From Cyanoderma ruficeps (lineage: Eukaryota; Chordata; Aves; Passeriformes; Timaliidae): DNA of 64,000 nucleotides. Numbering within the stretch: position 1 is the stretch's first letter; the number at the start of each line of letters is the position of its first letter. This document shows, one piece after another, positions 23,596-36,700 of the stretch. The notes under the pieces were generated by a model. The model made no database searches, had not been told where the DNA came from, and saw nothing but the letters and a program-made list of their open reading frames with translations. The translations under genes and the position numbers were made by a program. The stretch is taken from positions 11,926,596 through 11,990,595 of the forward strand of contig VZDJ01007755.1 in the NCBI GenBank assembly GCA_008694505.1, in the 5' to 3' direction.

Positions 23596-26500
23596 ATATC
23601 ACAATATGGAAGATGATCAGCCTTGACCTGTATATATGCAATGAATGCACTTTTCCTAACTACTGTCTCTGGTACTTCCTGCAAACCTTGCACTAAGATC
23701 CAGGCCTTGCTGAAACTGGAGAGCAGCAGCTACTTCTCCACTTACCTCACCTACATCTACAAATTCTGCAGAGAACAAACCAGGCATTTCTGATTAAAGT
23801 ATTTCCAATGAGCATGACTGGAAATTACATTAAAAAGTGTCCTAACACTTGCACACCACCAATTAAAAATATCTCACCAGGCTTTTAAAAAGAAAACTAT
23901 ATCTTACACACTGCAGAGAGATTTCTTCCCCCAAAAGACCACAGTATGGGCACCAATACAGGAAAATTCTCTGTTTTTTTGTTGTAAGGCATTCTAGTTA
24001 CCTGCATATTTTCAAACCATGGAAACATGAAGTGATGCAAGATCTTTCACTGCTGGCTCACTGGGAGGTCAATGTGTTCCCCTCAGCCACTGAGCAGTGT
24101 TTCTGTAAGAGCCCTTACCTCTGTGTCACTGCAGTTCTTTCCACAGAACCCTTTCTGGAAGTCCATTTAGAAACCACTGCTTGAAGGGCAGGTATGCTTA
24201 CCTATCTCAACAGACCTCCAGTGCTTCTGGCTCTCCAGCAGCTGTTTAATCTTCACAACCTCAGGAGATAGAAACTGAGCTGTTTCAGAGCAGATTCCCC
24301 AAACTGTCTTTGTTAATCTTATTATTGTGTGCTAAGGTCCAACAATATTTTACAGTCCAGCCTGAGATTTCTGTTGTATGCACAGGCTCAGATCAGTGCC
24401 CTCTGTAACACACAGGCACAGGGAACAGAAATACCCAACAAATTATTGATATTTGTAACTGGTATTGTGTTTATGAGGCTGCTGCCAGTCCCTTTACAGT
24501 CTGCTACTGGTGCAAACCAAGCCTGCTGCTATTGCCTTTGTCAGTCCAGAGAAGGTGCAACACCACCAGTCTGTTTTTCTAACCCTGGGGCAAAAGGATG
24601 AGTATTAAATCTGTCCCTACCCAGGGATGGATCGTGGTATTTTACAGTCCACCACAGAAAATGTTGCAGCCCCGCAGGTGGTGATGTTAAAGATTTCCCC
24701 CTACACTGAGTAGGGGGAGAGCTCCAGCTACAAATAGCAGCTGAGGCAAACAGGTCCAATTAAAGAGTAATTCAGTGAGGAATAAAACTCCAAGACTTAC
24801 TGAGTTTCCATTTTGGTAAAAGAAAAAAATACAACTTCCAAATATATCAGATCTACTTACATTATTTCATTATTAGTAATTAGGATACCCTGGCAAAGCA
24901 GACCAAGCCTTTATTAGCTGAAGCAGCAGTTTGGCAGTGGCTGGAGTTTTATTGCTCATTGATTAAGCAATAGATACAAGCTGAACCAGTAGCCTCATGT
25001 GAAGGGTATTAGAGCTGAATGCCTGGCAGATTTGTGTGAAGACTTATAGCCACAGGACAGATAGATCTATATATATTGCCCAGGGTAAAGCTGCATGAAT
25101 GATTCTGAAAGGAGAAGGTTGCTGCATCATGGCAAATAATTGTTAATTTATCTTAGCGTGAAATCCTTTTACACCTCACATAAAATAAGCCACTTTTGTG
25201 GGAGGGTTTGTACAAGAATATTCCTTTTCAGTGCAATGATGGGGTTAAGTGCTGCCTTTTATCTGGAGAAATGGACAGTCATTCAGTGAACTTTGGAGGA
25301 AAACCTTTTCTTTCTTTGTTAATCCCTGCTCTGACAGAAATATCGAGTAGGGACCTGAGGAAACATCTTGCCATGGATGCTGACACTCTCTACTGCATCC
25401 ACCAGCTGCACAGCACCTAGAGAGAAGTTCTGAAAAAAACAGTCCTGCTGTCCCCTTATGTCATCCTTGCCCCACTGCCTAGAAATAACATTTCTGTAGA
25501 GGAGCTGGAAGAAGAAAACATTTGTTCCTGGTCTGGTGCAGGCATACTTGTTTAAACCTCTGATGTAGATGAATTTTCAGTGATGTGTCTGTTCTGGCAT
25601 TGATGTGGCTGAGGTGCAAACATTTTATTGCTGACACTGCTGTGAGAGAACTAATCTGCAAAATAGAGCATCCTAAGCCTTTGGGAACGTGAGTCAGGGT
25701 GCTTAGATGGCACTGGATTCTATTAATTGGCTGCTTAGCTCCAAAGAGCCAGACGTCTATTTCATTTAAAATCACATTTTTACAAACTTAAAATAGAATA
25801 AAATATAGGTTATAACAAAAGTTACCTAAAAACTCATTGGACTTCATTTCCCTCTGTTGCACTGTGATGTGAGAATGAAACGATGGAACCACATACATAA
25901 AACAGCTTCTCCTGGACATTTCTTTTGCCCAACATCCAGACATTGTATTTGGCATGAATGTCATGGTCTTTACTGAACAAATCTTGCCCAAAAAGTTCAA
26001 GCTCTGTCTTGCACAAGCATAAAATAAAATTCTAATGAACACTTCATAAACTAGTAGGCTTACACTGTGTCCTGCTTCCTTTTCCTAAAAAAGCCAGGAC
26101 AGCAAATATGCATTTGGACGTAAAAGTGGGTTTGAGATAGTTACAGGAGAGATTTCCTGGGCAAACAGAGGCATCTTCTTCATTTGTGGTCAGTTAATTT
26201 TCCTTTCATATGAACACCATAGTTGGCATCAGATATAGCAGAAAACAGTTACTGAAATCTGCTTTGTTTTTCAGAGAATACATGATCTTGATCAGTAACA
26301 CTTGGGACTTTTAGTTCATGCTGCAAAAGCCGCCTGAATGGAAGCTGACTGGGGAGGTAGAAAGCAGATATTTTCCCCAGTTCTGATTTGTTGGTTATTG
26401 CATGGTAATCAGCAGACCCCACTTTGCCTTATGACTTCAAAGTGAAATGTTCCTTGAGTGGAGCCTAATCTGTGCTTGAGTGTAATGAATGACCTGTGCA

Positions 26501-28070
26501 AACACAGGCAGAAGAATTTCACACTGCAAGAAAAAGCCTTCCATGAGCTCTTAAGAGATGCAGTTGTTGAAATCAAACACTGGAAACAATTTTTAAATTC
26601 CTGAAGATGGGTTATTCAAACTTTAAAAGCCCAGCTTCACTACAGTGTGGCATAGTCACTGAGTGTTGCCGTGTGGTGTGAGAAGGCAGAACATTTCCCT
26701 GCTACAATCCCATCTCCTGGGCTGAACAGAGGCTCTCCAGGGCACTTGTTATACAGCAATTCAGGGACTGAGCCCGAGAGCAGCACAAGCTGTTTAATTT
26801 TATTTCCTGAAGGCACAGACTGAAGCAATATTAGAAGCAGACTGCACTGGCCTGCAGAAAACTCACAGTGTTGGATATTTTTTTTTTCCCTCTGCTTGCC
26901 AAAGCCTCTGACATCAACTTTACCCCAACAGGGAGCCAGAGGAAGGAGAGGGAGGTGCAATGGCAGATGGCAACCCACAAGGAGGCGAGAACTGCATACT
27001 GCACTTTGGCACTCCGTGACAAGGACAACTTTACAGTAACCTAGTTTGCTTATAAATTGAATGAGGATTATTTGCTCTTTCCCCCCTCCTCCCCCATGTT
27101 CGGTCAGTTTGCCTGTTTGCAAGACAGGCAAAAACCCCCCAACTAATTAATTAATTGATTTAGCTCGGGCAAGCTGCATTTCTAATACTGGGAGGACATA
27201 TGAGAACTGATTTTAATATAGTTAAGCCAGACGTTGTGTAATTTCAAGTTTTGATATGGCTTCGATGTGTAGATGAGCTGGGGGACAAATTCGCCTACCC
27301 AGTAAAGCTGCAGTGAGTTTCTCTATTACCTGGCCTGAATGCCACAGAAATCTGCAGAAATTCAACAGAGGTTTTGCTATGCTTTTTGCTTGTCTTTGCC
27401 TTCAAACAAAAGCATGTTTGGTGGAGACAGACAACAGGTAAGGGAAAAGGAAATTTGACTTTCTTGGTGTTCTCTGAAAATTGGTTCTCCTGTCTACTTC
27501 TAGACATTAAAATTAACTTGCTATCTAAATGGATCTTGACTAAATTAATTGTGCTGTCTCTATGCAGTGTTTCCCCAAGGAATGCACTGAAATACTGTTA
27601 TGTCTTTGCCTGTTCTTGGCTGATTGAGATATTAATTAATTATATGAATAAGCCTAGGAAAATAAAAGTAGGTTTCTCTCTTAATTCATGTGAGTACTGG
27701 GCCTAATGCCTCATACATGGTGTTGGGCAGTAGTCACTTTGCTATGTGACCTTGTTCACTACTCCACAGTGCCCTTGGTTGCGTGGGGCAGATGCGAAGA
27801 AGAAAGAGAGTTGTGCAGGGAAAGGAGGCCTGTGCGTAGTGTTGGGCACCACAGCTGACTCTTAGCAAGTGCTGTGCAGGAATAGTGCTCTGATGGACAC
27901 AGGTACCCTCTCAGGTCCCAGTCACAGGGTTGTCATGTAGCTAAAATTTTTTCTCATGCAGCAATCCCACTGTTCTGGGATTTGTTCAGCTCAGTTTTGC
28001 ATGAGTCAGTCAGGCTGGGCTTGGTGCACTAATGCTGTGTCCTCTCTCTGTGCTCAGGGCTCACTCATTA
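23596..28070. other. Non-coding DNA; hairpin and CNE-like block, no gene seen
   Basis: No exon or transposon is recognised over about 4.5 kb. A perfect 9-base inverted repeat with a 5-base loop lies at 24696-24718 (TCCCCCTAC ... GTAGGGGGA). From about 24850 to 25150 the sequence is AT-rich, with ATTATTAGTAATTAGG and other homeodomain-like cores, and resembles conserved regulatory DNA. ATTAATTAATTGATT near 27146 is similar. The 163-codon open frame at 26640-27131 (-) shows no domain. Confidence 0.4.
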
Positions 28071-28365
28071 GAATCACAGAGTCACAGGGTCATGTTGGTT
28101 GGAAAAGACCTCCAAGATCATTGAGTCCAACCATTAACCCAGCACCACCGTGTCCACCACTGAACCATGTCCCTGAGTGACACAGCTACACTTTTTTTGA
28201 AAACTTCCAGGGACTGGCGACTCCAGGGCTTTCCTGAGCAGCCTGTTCCAGGGGCTTGAAAACCCTTTTGGTGAAGACATTTTTCCTAGCATCCAGTATA
28301 AATCTAAACCTCCTCTGGCACAACTTGAAGCCACTTTCTTCTGCCCCATTGCTTGTTGTTTGTGG
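28071..28365 (-). repeat. CR1 LINE 3' end, 5'-truncated, - strand
   Basis: On the + strand it opens with GAATCACAGAGTCACAGGG and TTGGAAAAGACCTCCAAGAT, the reverse complement of the CR1 tail. It continues through CATTGAGTCCAACC, GAGCAGCCTGTTCCAGGG and AACCTCCTCTGGCACAACTTGAAG, which are antisense to the conserved 3' UTR and C-terminal coding segment. The similarity stops near 28360. It is a typical short CR1 insertion, moderately diverged. Confidence 0.92.
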
Positions 28366-31300
28366 GAGTTGGGTGATTATTCAGGGACAGCTTCCATGCC
28401 CTGCCTGGCATAGCTCTGTCCTGAGCATGTTGGTCTGGCAGAAAGCCTTTGGGCAAGCAGGGAGCCTAAGAGTATGAGATGTTGTTTTTTTTGAAACTCC
28501 TGAAAAAACAGAACCTCTTTTCTTATCTAGCAAATGGAAACGTGAATGCTCTGCAAGGCAAACATATTCCTTATGACTGAAGTGGACACGACAGCTTTGT
28601 TTTCTCCTTGGTTGGTTGTTGTTTGCTCATTTTATGAAGCTTCTCCATGATTTTTAGCTACAAGGAAGAGTTTCCTTACTGACATTTTTATCCTTCACAT
28701 GGTGTGGAAAGCAAAACCCTGAATCATGTAACCTGACTTGCCTCAAAGCTGAGGGGAAGTTGAATGTACATTTTCTCTGCCACTAGCTTACTTAGAATGT
28801 TATATATCTGCATATAAAATCATAAATATTTAGTTGGAACCAGAAACAAGTACTTAGTGTTGTTTAAGAATGCTAAAATTGCAGACTTAAGAGTTGCAGT
28901 AGCTATTTTATTAGCTCACCAGTAAATGCTTTACACGCCTGTAATATGCCTGTCTCCAGTGCACCTATTTAAAAAAATGATTTAAACATTTGAAAAACAG
29001 AACTTACTTTGTAATTTAGCTTTGACCTGTAACATTTACATTTCAAAACTCAGATTTGATTTGAAAATAACCATATTCCACGAAAGTAGGTGCTAAAATT
29101 GCTTCTATCATCGGTCCAAAACTTTCTCTCTGTATGCTCTGTGAACTTGTATAATTCATATTCAGATGACCATACTGAGAAAGGTTCAAGTTTTGCTTCC
29201 CAGAACATGAGGAATTCTTTCAGACATGGTTGTGATTTACCAAGACCCTTGGTTTCCCGTCACAGAACCGGTGGAGCCCTGAGCTCCAGGGAGAGAAGTG
29301 GGATTGTCTGTGACACCTGCATGTCTCAGAAACACTCAGGCTCTGCTGTTGGCTCCTCTGAATTGAATGCAGAGCAGTTAATTCATTTTGATGCTGTGTA
29401 ACTATCTCCTTGCTTTGCACAGTAATTTTGCTGGAAATGATGAATAATGCCTTGGTAGTGTAAATTCCCTGGGGGCCATAGCAGATGCCAGTGGTATTGA
29501 GGCACTTGGAGAATTCTTTTCTTTCCATACTTTATAAGAACTTCAACACTTGATTGCAAAGGAGTTTGGCAAGGGACGGCAAATTTCAGAAGACACACAG
29601 ATAGAAGTTTCGTAAGTTTTAATAAAGAAGTTCTAATAAAGACTGAAGAGATTGGGAGACAGGAAGGATATTCTCCTCTCTGTAGTCTATACAAGATAAA
29701 AACAGATTCACATCAGCATTAGCATTCAATATCGATTTTTCATATGCCCTCTACTGACTGTGTCAGGGAGATCCTTCTTTTGAACCAGACTCCCCACACC
29801 CCATAAGCAGCACTTATTTTTGTGAAGAGCAAAACCATGTTCAAGCCATGATGACCCTGAAACTTTGCTCAGGAGTACTATAATTAGAGCTTGTGTCTCT
29901 TCACCTTGAGCTTCAAATCTGCTTAGCAAACCTGGAGGCTTGGCTCTAAACCCAGCATTTGTGCTAAGATGCTGTGCTAGCTACACTCTTGGATTTGTCA
30001 AAACAATCCAACCAACTCTCATAGGAAACCAGAAACAAGAAGGAAAAATTTGGCCAAATTCCTATATCCAAATATTTTTACAGCATGAGAAATTGAACTA
30101 ATAATGCTTCTGTCTGGTTAACAGCTGTCAAAGGATGAAAAATAAGCTACTGGGAATGTAGTCAATCACTCACTCCTTTTAATGTGGTGTGAAATCCATA
30201 AAGGCATTTATACTGAATCTTAATGTGTTTTACAGAAAAATCACTGGTAGCTGTGTTGAAGAGATGCCAATTTTTAACAAGCAGCGTCTGGTGCTTTCTG
30301 GGCCACTCCACGCATGTGCACTCTGTAGAGAATGATGAGCTTGCACTCTGCTCGCTTCTGGGAATGCATATTTAGTAACATTCCCTCTCTTCCCCCTCTG
30401 CTTGAGGTGGGTCACCAGGACGTAAGCTTCATTCACAAGAAGACATCCGAGTGCCATCCAGATCCTCTCTGCTGGCAGTTTTCATCCACATGGAGCAGGG
30501 TGGCTCCCCTCCTGCAAAGTGCACGGGCTGCATCCCACAGACACGGAGGCACACCGGGACACAACCATGACAAGTCCTACTGATTTTATAAGCCTGTTAT
30601 TTTAAGGCTTATTTAGATATTTATTCCAAGACAACAGAGCAGGCGAATCGCTGTTTGCAGGGCTGTGGCCCTGCCTTGTGTGCTGTATTCTTCAACCAGC
30701 GGGAGGTGCTGACACTGCCTTGCATGACACAATGGGATATTAATGTGTGTGAAGAGCTCGGTGTTGAACCACACACAGAACAAGCTATATATAGCCAGAG
30801 GTGGCAGCTTTCTGAATCAGGATGGCTATTTTTGTGACCAATAGCATTGGGGAATGAGGAACTCAGTGGCTGTGCACAGAGAATGTGTGGCTCGGATTGT
30901 TGAAGGGTTTGTGTTTCCCTGTGGCCCTGCTCTTCCCTGGGGTTTATTGAATGGGTACAGCTGGATACAGCTGCATACAGCTGTGATGGTCATGGTCTGA
31001 GGCATCTTCCTCATCCTGCCCCAGAGGAGATATCCTGTATCAGGTGGTCCTAATGCATGGGCTAAAGGCCCCTTTGGTCACCCTCCTTCTCTGGCTCAGC
31101 AGGCTCATGGCAGGGTTTACAGAGTTTTTCAACTGCCATGCATGAGAATGGTAAAGAAATAGAAAAATACAGAACAGAGTCTTGCTGTTTTCTTTTCTGT
31201 TTGCTACCTTCACCTAGTGATCTGTAGAGACGAGCAATTACTATTGCTCAAAACAAACATTTACCCAGTTTCACATGGTGGCTTTCACATGTGGGTTAAG

Positions 31301-33110
31301 GCTCTTGTCCACACTTTCTCATAGCTCCACAGTACAAATTATACAAATCAAGGCAACAGAGATCCTTAGAGGTGGGATTGCACTCAGAATATTGTCCTGC
31401 TGTCTTGTTACATTGAACCCTCCTTTCCAAACTGGGATGTGCACAGGCATAGTCATAACAGGTCAGTCCAAAATAGAAAGAAAGTGCCTCAGGATGGCTG
31501 TAGGGTGAACATTGGTGTTGTGGTTCCTGTCCAGCCTGATGACATCAGTATAATAAAAACTGGTTTCAGCTGAGCTCCTTCTAGACATAAGTTCAGAGTG
31601 CAAAAACCATCCACCAAAAACAGGATCTGTGGAGGAAATGACCAGGGCTGGATAAGAATGAATAAGAATATCTCCTTTAAAAAAAAAAGATTGCCTGTAA
31701 GGCAAACACACACGATACAGCTGCCTGCAGCCTGCTAGGCCATGGAACAAATTAAGAGCATTGGACTTCCAGTCCCTTGGCTCTCAGAAATGTATCTCAT
31801 TAATCTCATTTTCTGAATGTACTTCATAACATGCAACTACTACTACTAAATACATCATACCAAACCAACACCCATGCTTTCTTTGCTCTATTTATTAATT
31901 TTCCTCTTTTAACAGATTAGCTCCTAGCCTCCAGAAATTGCATCCTATGGTAACATTGTGTATCAGTGGTGTACAACATTTGGAGGCTTTCCTAATGTGC
32001 CCCTGAATTCCAGCGTGCTGCTCTTTTATTCAGTTAAACATAAGATGGTCTTGTGCTTCTCTCTTTCACACATGACAGAAAGGAGACATAATTTTTTCAT
32101 TAAGATAATACCTCGTAAAATATTATTTTTCCTACTGGACAACGTGTACCCTGAGCTTCCATTGAAGTCAGTAGTGATGGAGAATGCTTCTGAAACTAAG
32201 CCTGAATTCTCAGCTAAGTGAAGCATTTGGGATTTATTTCAGTCCCACTGAAATCAGTGGGACATAAATATAATTTTAAACAAACATTTGAGTGCTTTGC
32301 CAAATGCAGTTAAAATGCTGAACATAGGTCTCAACAAGAAACTGTTTTCTATTTCTTACCGTGATAACATATTTTGACACACTGTTATGGTACCAAGTCA
32401 GCCATATCATCTTTAACACATTACAACCAAGAAAGAAGTCAGCCTGCTGCACTAAAATTCATGAATAGCAATCATCTTTGGGTGGTATTTGTGAAAATCA
32501 GTAACACCCATTTTTATATGAAAAGTACAATGCCTCTATTTCCCAAGAAGTCTTTCGCTTGTATGTCTGCAAGGAAGCTCAGGCCAGGAGTTAGGCAGCC
32601 AGTGAAGAGGCCAGGTGCACAGAATTCAGACAGATGTTTTGCCCATGTGTGGAGCAGGCAGAATTACATGTGAGATGCCCATTAAGTGCCCTAGTGTGTG
32701 AGCATGCCTGAGAAGTACAGGACCTCACTGAGGCACCACAAAATCGCCTGCAGACTGCTGTGGCTTTGTCCAGAAGGTTTGTAGAGCCGTATCTATCTTC
32801 CCCTGAATAGATCCTTTTGGTGTTTGCTTTTTACTATTTTTAGTGTACGGTTTCACTTTTACATAACTTGTATCTTGTTCATGCATTGCATTGTTACAGC
32901 TACAGGACTGAATATTTCCTTGCTGTTCCTGCAGTTACTTTTGTCTTTCCAGTTTTTGGACTTTATCTGAATTGTTCCTTAGAGTGTTTGTGGTAATAAA
33001 TCTTTGTCTAGTTGATAGTTACTCTCCTCAAATTCAGATTCCAAAACAGCAGCTGTTCTAGAAATGACTGAACATAGTGTTGTGATTGTTACATATTTGT
33101 GGAATTCTTA
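28366..33110. other. Non-coding DNA, no gene seen; palindrome at 32232-32269
   Basis: About 4.7 kb without recognisable genes. A 10-mer ending in TACAGCTG is repeated three times at 30955-30984. Weak conserved-looking AT-rich parts occur but nothing decisive. The palindromic block at 32232-32269 is listed separately. Confidence 0.45.
32232..32269. repeat. Perfect hairpin GTCCCACTGA/TCAGTGGGAC, probable old amniote repeat
   Basis: GTCCCACTGA (32242-32251) and TCAGTGGGAC (32254-32263) are perfect inverted repeats with only AA between them. ATTTAT and ATAAAT extend the arms outside a 4-base bulge. Sequence such as CCATTGAAGTCAGTAG (32160) nearby and the CAGTGGGAC core recall a palindromic, interspersed amniote repeat rich in ATTGACTTCAATGGGA. 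The family assignment is from memory; the hairpin itself is directly visible. Confidence 0.6.
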
Positions 33111-33618
33111 GAACTGTAGAATGGTTTGTGTTGAAGGGAGCCTTGAAGATCATCTAGTTCCAACCCCTCTGCCATGGGCAGGGACACCTTTCACTAGACC
33201 AGGTTGCTCAGAGCTCCATCCAACCTGGACATAAACACTGCCAGAGATGGGGCATCCACAGCTTCTCTGGGAAACCTGTTCCAGTGTCTCATCACCCCCA
33301 AGAATAAAGAATTGCTTTGTCATATCCATTCTAAATCTATCCTCTGTCAGTTTAAAGCCATTTCCCCTTTTCCTACTTGTCCTACTGCTTATTATTTGGC
33401 AGATAAGACCAACTCCCAGCTGGCTACAGCCTCCTTTCAGGTAGTTGTGGACAGTCACAAGGTCCCCTCAGAACCTCCTTTTCTCCAGGTTAAACAGACC
33501 CAGTCCCTTCAGCTACTCGGCACAGGACTTGAACTCCAGACCCTTCACCAGCTTCTTTGCCTTTCCCTGGACACACTCCAGCCCCTCAGTTCCTGGACAC
33601 CTCCAGACCTGAGGAGGG
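33111..33618 (-). repeat. CR1 LINE 3' end, about 510 bp, - strand
   Basis: The + strand starts with AACTGTAGAATGGTTTGTG and AGATCATCTAGTTCCAACC, the reverse complement of a CR1 3' end. On the - strand, the 102-codon frame at 33150-33458 still carries [17 protein letters not shown] and related blocks of the CR1 C-terminal region, although it is not intact. Near 33560-33618 the antisense of GLECVQGKAKKLVKGLE matches the block before it. The element is 5'-truncated at about 33618, exactly where a purine minisatellite begins. Confidence 0.92.
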
Positions 33619-33630
33619 TCCCTGGGGAGC

Positions 33631-33782
33631 AGGGATGGGCAAGAAGGGGCAGGAGAAGGGGCAGAGAAGGGGCAGAGAAGGAGCAGGGAAGGGGCAGAAG
33701 GGGCAGGGAAGGGGCAGAAAAAAGGGCAGGAAAGAGGAAGGAAAGGGGCAGGGATAGGGCAAGGATGNAAAAAAAAAAAAAA
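33631..33782. repeat. G-rich purine minisatellite ending in N and poly(A)
   Basis: Imperfect units built on GGGGCAGAGAA, GGGGCAGGGAA and GGGGCAGAAA run for about 140 bp, almost pure purine on the + strand with regular C. At least seven GGGG runs are separated by short loops, a pattern able to form G-quadruplexes. An N at 33768 is followed by A14. The tract abuts the 5' truncation point of the CR1 and may have grown from sequence at that junction. Open frames here (Gly/Gln/Arg/Glu-rich) are repeat artefacts. Confidence 0.92.
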
Positions 33783-36700
33783 GGAGAGAATTCTTGGAAT
33801 TAAAGAAGACAGGAGTAGGCTGTCCAGGGCATGCGAAGGAGAAGTGTTACACATCTTTAGTTTCAGCAAGTGGAAGATGATGTACTCAATTCAGGAATGA
33901 AAGAAAAAAAGAGAAACCGGAATACATTTGCAAGACTGGAAAAAACAGCACTCTGTAAGAGGGAATAAATAAGATTTTTCAATAAAATTACAGACATCTG
34001 GGTTCAAATAATACAGCAATATATACCTATGCTGCTTTCTGCAGTAGCAAAAGCCATGTTGTATGACTCCATCTGAACACAGCTTTACATATTGCACAAT
34101 ATATTATTTTGCTTTTGGATGTGAGGGTTAAAAAGCTTTCTTTTCCAGCTTCTAATGCAAATAAAATTGCACAGAAGACACGTCTTAGAAATGGAAGATG
34201 TTATGGCTGGCAGTGCTCCCACATGTGCAGGCAGGTCTGTGGTCACTCTGGTCAAGTAATGCTTCATCACACACTGCAAAATAATATTGGGAGAGACACT
34301 AAGGACCACTTGAACTTAGACAACTTCATGAGCCCACAATGTTGTTACCTGCCTGGGGGAGTAAGTTGTCTCTGTGTTGCCTACGTGCCATGTAAAAGCC
34401 TGTGTTTACATGGTTACCATTTCTTTTAGACTCATAATCAGTTAAATAAGCTGGAAGATGCTGGTGTTATCATGCATCTTTTATATCTTGTGACAGAGAC
34501 AATTTCATCTGCAACCACAGACTATGACTAGGAGTCAAGAGGAGGCAGCTCTACTCCTACCTTTTGTGCTCTTGGGAAACTCATGCCAACACCAAGAAAC
34601 TGCAGGAGCAGCTCCAGCACTGTTACATGGCCACCCTCACTCAGGAGTGTGGTGTTCTCTAAAAAACAGCTGTTTTCCACAGCAAACCATGAAGTGGAAC
34701 CACCTGATGTCCCAGGCCACCTCAGACTAGTTAGACAGCACTGCAAAAGGAGGGGCCTCTACCTCTCTGCCATGATTTTCTATCAATATATTGCCAGTTT
34801 TTTCACAGCTCTTTGGTTATGCCTCTGTACAGGACTTGCATCTTCAGAAACCTTGTCTGTGCAAGATCTGCCAAACCTAGCGATTGTGAGGATGTCTGCA
34901 CAACATTTTGCAGGGTGACATGCTCTGAGCTGAATGAAGATAATATTGTAGGTGCCCATGCCTGTAGAAATACAAAAAACCTCAAGAAATGCCATGAATC
35001 AATCCCAGTGCTAAGAAACCAGAGATAAACAGAAAGCAAAGTGACTGCTTCTGAAATAGATGTTCACGTAATGATTGTTTAAGGGAAGGCTTTGGATTTT
35101 CTTCTTTACAAAAGTGCTTGAAACTGGTACAGAGTTTAAGTGGTGGTCCTCACCCTGCCATTTCTACCTGCACCTGTATCCTGTGCCCATCTGTCTGACT
35201 TCCCAGGTTCACAGAAAGCTGTGCCTGGGGATGAGAGAAGAAGACCATGCTTGAGTGCCAGCTGCACTTCCCCAGCACACTGGAGACAAACTGGAGACAA
35301 AGTTCCCCATGCTCCTCAGTGCAGTGCCCTTTCCCTCTGTGGAAGACAGGATGGCAAGGGCAGGGGCTGCAAACATCTTTCTTAAAATCAGCAATTAGCC
35401 TAATTTCCCGGTTTAATGCTACTGTTGGAAAGGAAAATCAAAGCTGGGTATTAAAGAAGTGTCAGCAAGCAAATGTGCTAAATGGTGCCCTAAGTCTGTG
35501 AATGCAGTGGGTGAGAGCAGAACCTGTTTATAAACTGCAGTGCCTGTGCTGCCTGGAGATGACTTCATGCCTGAAGAACTCCTGTAACCTTTTTCAATCG
35601 ATGCTTTTCTTTTTCTCTCACATAAATGTCACATAAGGACACACACTGCATTACATGAATGTCAGAGATAACTGCCCAGCTATTGTGCTTCCTTTTATTT
35701 CCCTTTTCCCTCAAAAGTGAGGCTTTCCTTTTTTCTGCACGTAAACAAAAATGGGATTTGATGACAATATATCTAATCATCAATCAAGTCTTTAACAGTA
35801 AGATTTTCAGAAGAGATGATAAGCAGACAGACAAGTGCAGCTTTTTTCTGTGATGATCACAGAGGAGTATAATGAAGATTAATCATCACTTTATCAAACT
35901 ACATCTATTTTTTAAAGCACCTCAATTAAATAACAGCTTAGATTCTGTAGAAGTGGCTGAGCCCAAGACTTGCCATTAGGATGTGCTGGCATTTTCTGTT
36001 CCCTGAAAGACCCTGCCTTCTCCTTGCTCACCCATGCCTGCCTGGCTCTGCTGCATCACATTGCAGCTGCTCCAGGCTCTGTGCCCCTCCAGCCTCTCTA
36101 CTGTCTTTATTCCACACCCTGGGCATCCTTCTGCCACATTCCCACATCCCAGCAGAGACTGGCTGCAGCCAAGGCACCCAGCATCTAAGTCCTCTAAAGA
36201 GTCTCACAACCCCAAATATTTACTGGTGCTAGCAGCTAAAAATCTACCCTGGTTTAAGAAGATGGATTGATTCTGAAGCTCTGAATTTCAAGGCCATAAA
36301 ATCTTTCTGCACCACTAAGACTGAACATCATTCACATGTAGGTTGGTGGAGTTCAGACACCTTTTTTTCTTGAGGCCTCTGTTTGCCCACCATTAAAGAA
36401 GCAGAAAAACTCTTGCTCGCCCTTTGCTGGTACCTCTCCCCAAGCACCTGCTGTGATCCTGCCACGGCAGGAGTCCAGAGGGAAGCCTTAGTGGCTCTTC
36501 CTGTGCTCTTCCCACCAAAGCCCATGGGATATCTTCCCGAAATAAGTATCTTTCTTTTACTGGTGGGATATTTCAGTCTGCTTGCTCCTGCTTTGCTCTG
36601 AAATAATTTCTCCAATGACAGCTCAGCCTGGAAGTATTTGGAGATATGCCTGACTGAAAACTGACTAAAAAAATTGCAAATTTTGGCCCTAATTTTTTTT

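Noticed and set aside
26640..27131. 163-codon - strand open frame
   Set aside because: No recognisable domain, signal peptide or splice context; a second frame overlaps it.
33204..33803. 199-codon + strand open frame ending in a Gly/Arg/Glu-rich tail
   Set aside because: Its first part is antisense to a CR1 3' end and its tail is the purine minisatellite, so it is not a gene.
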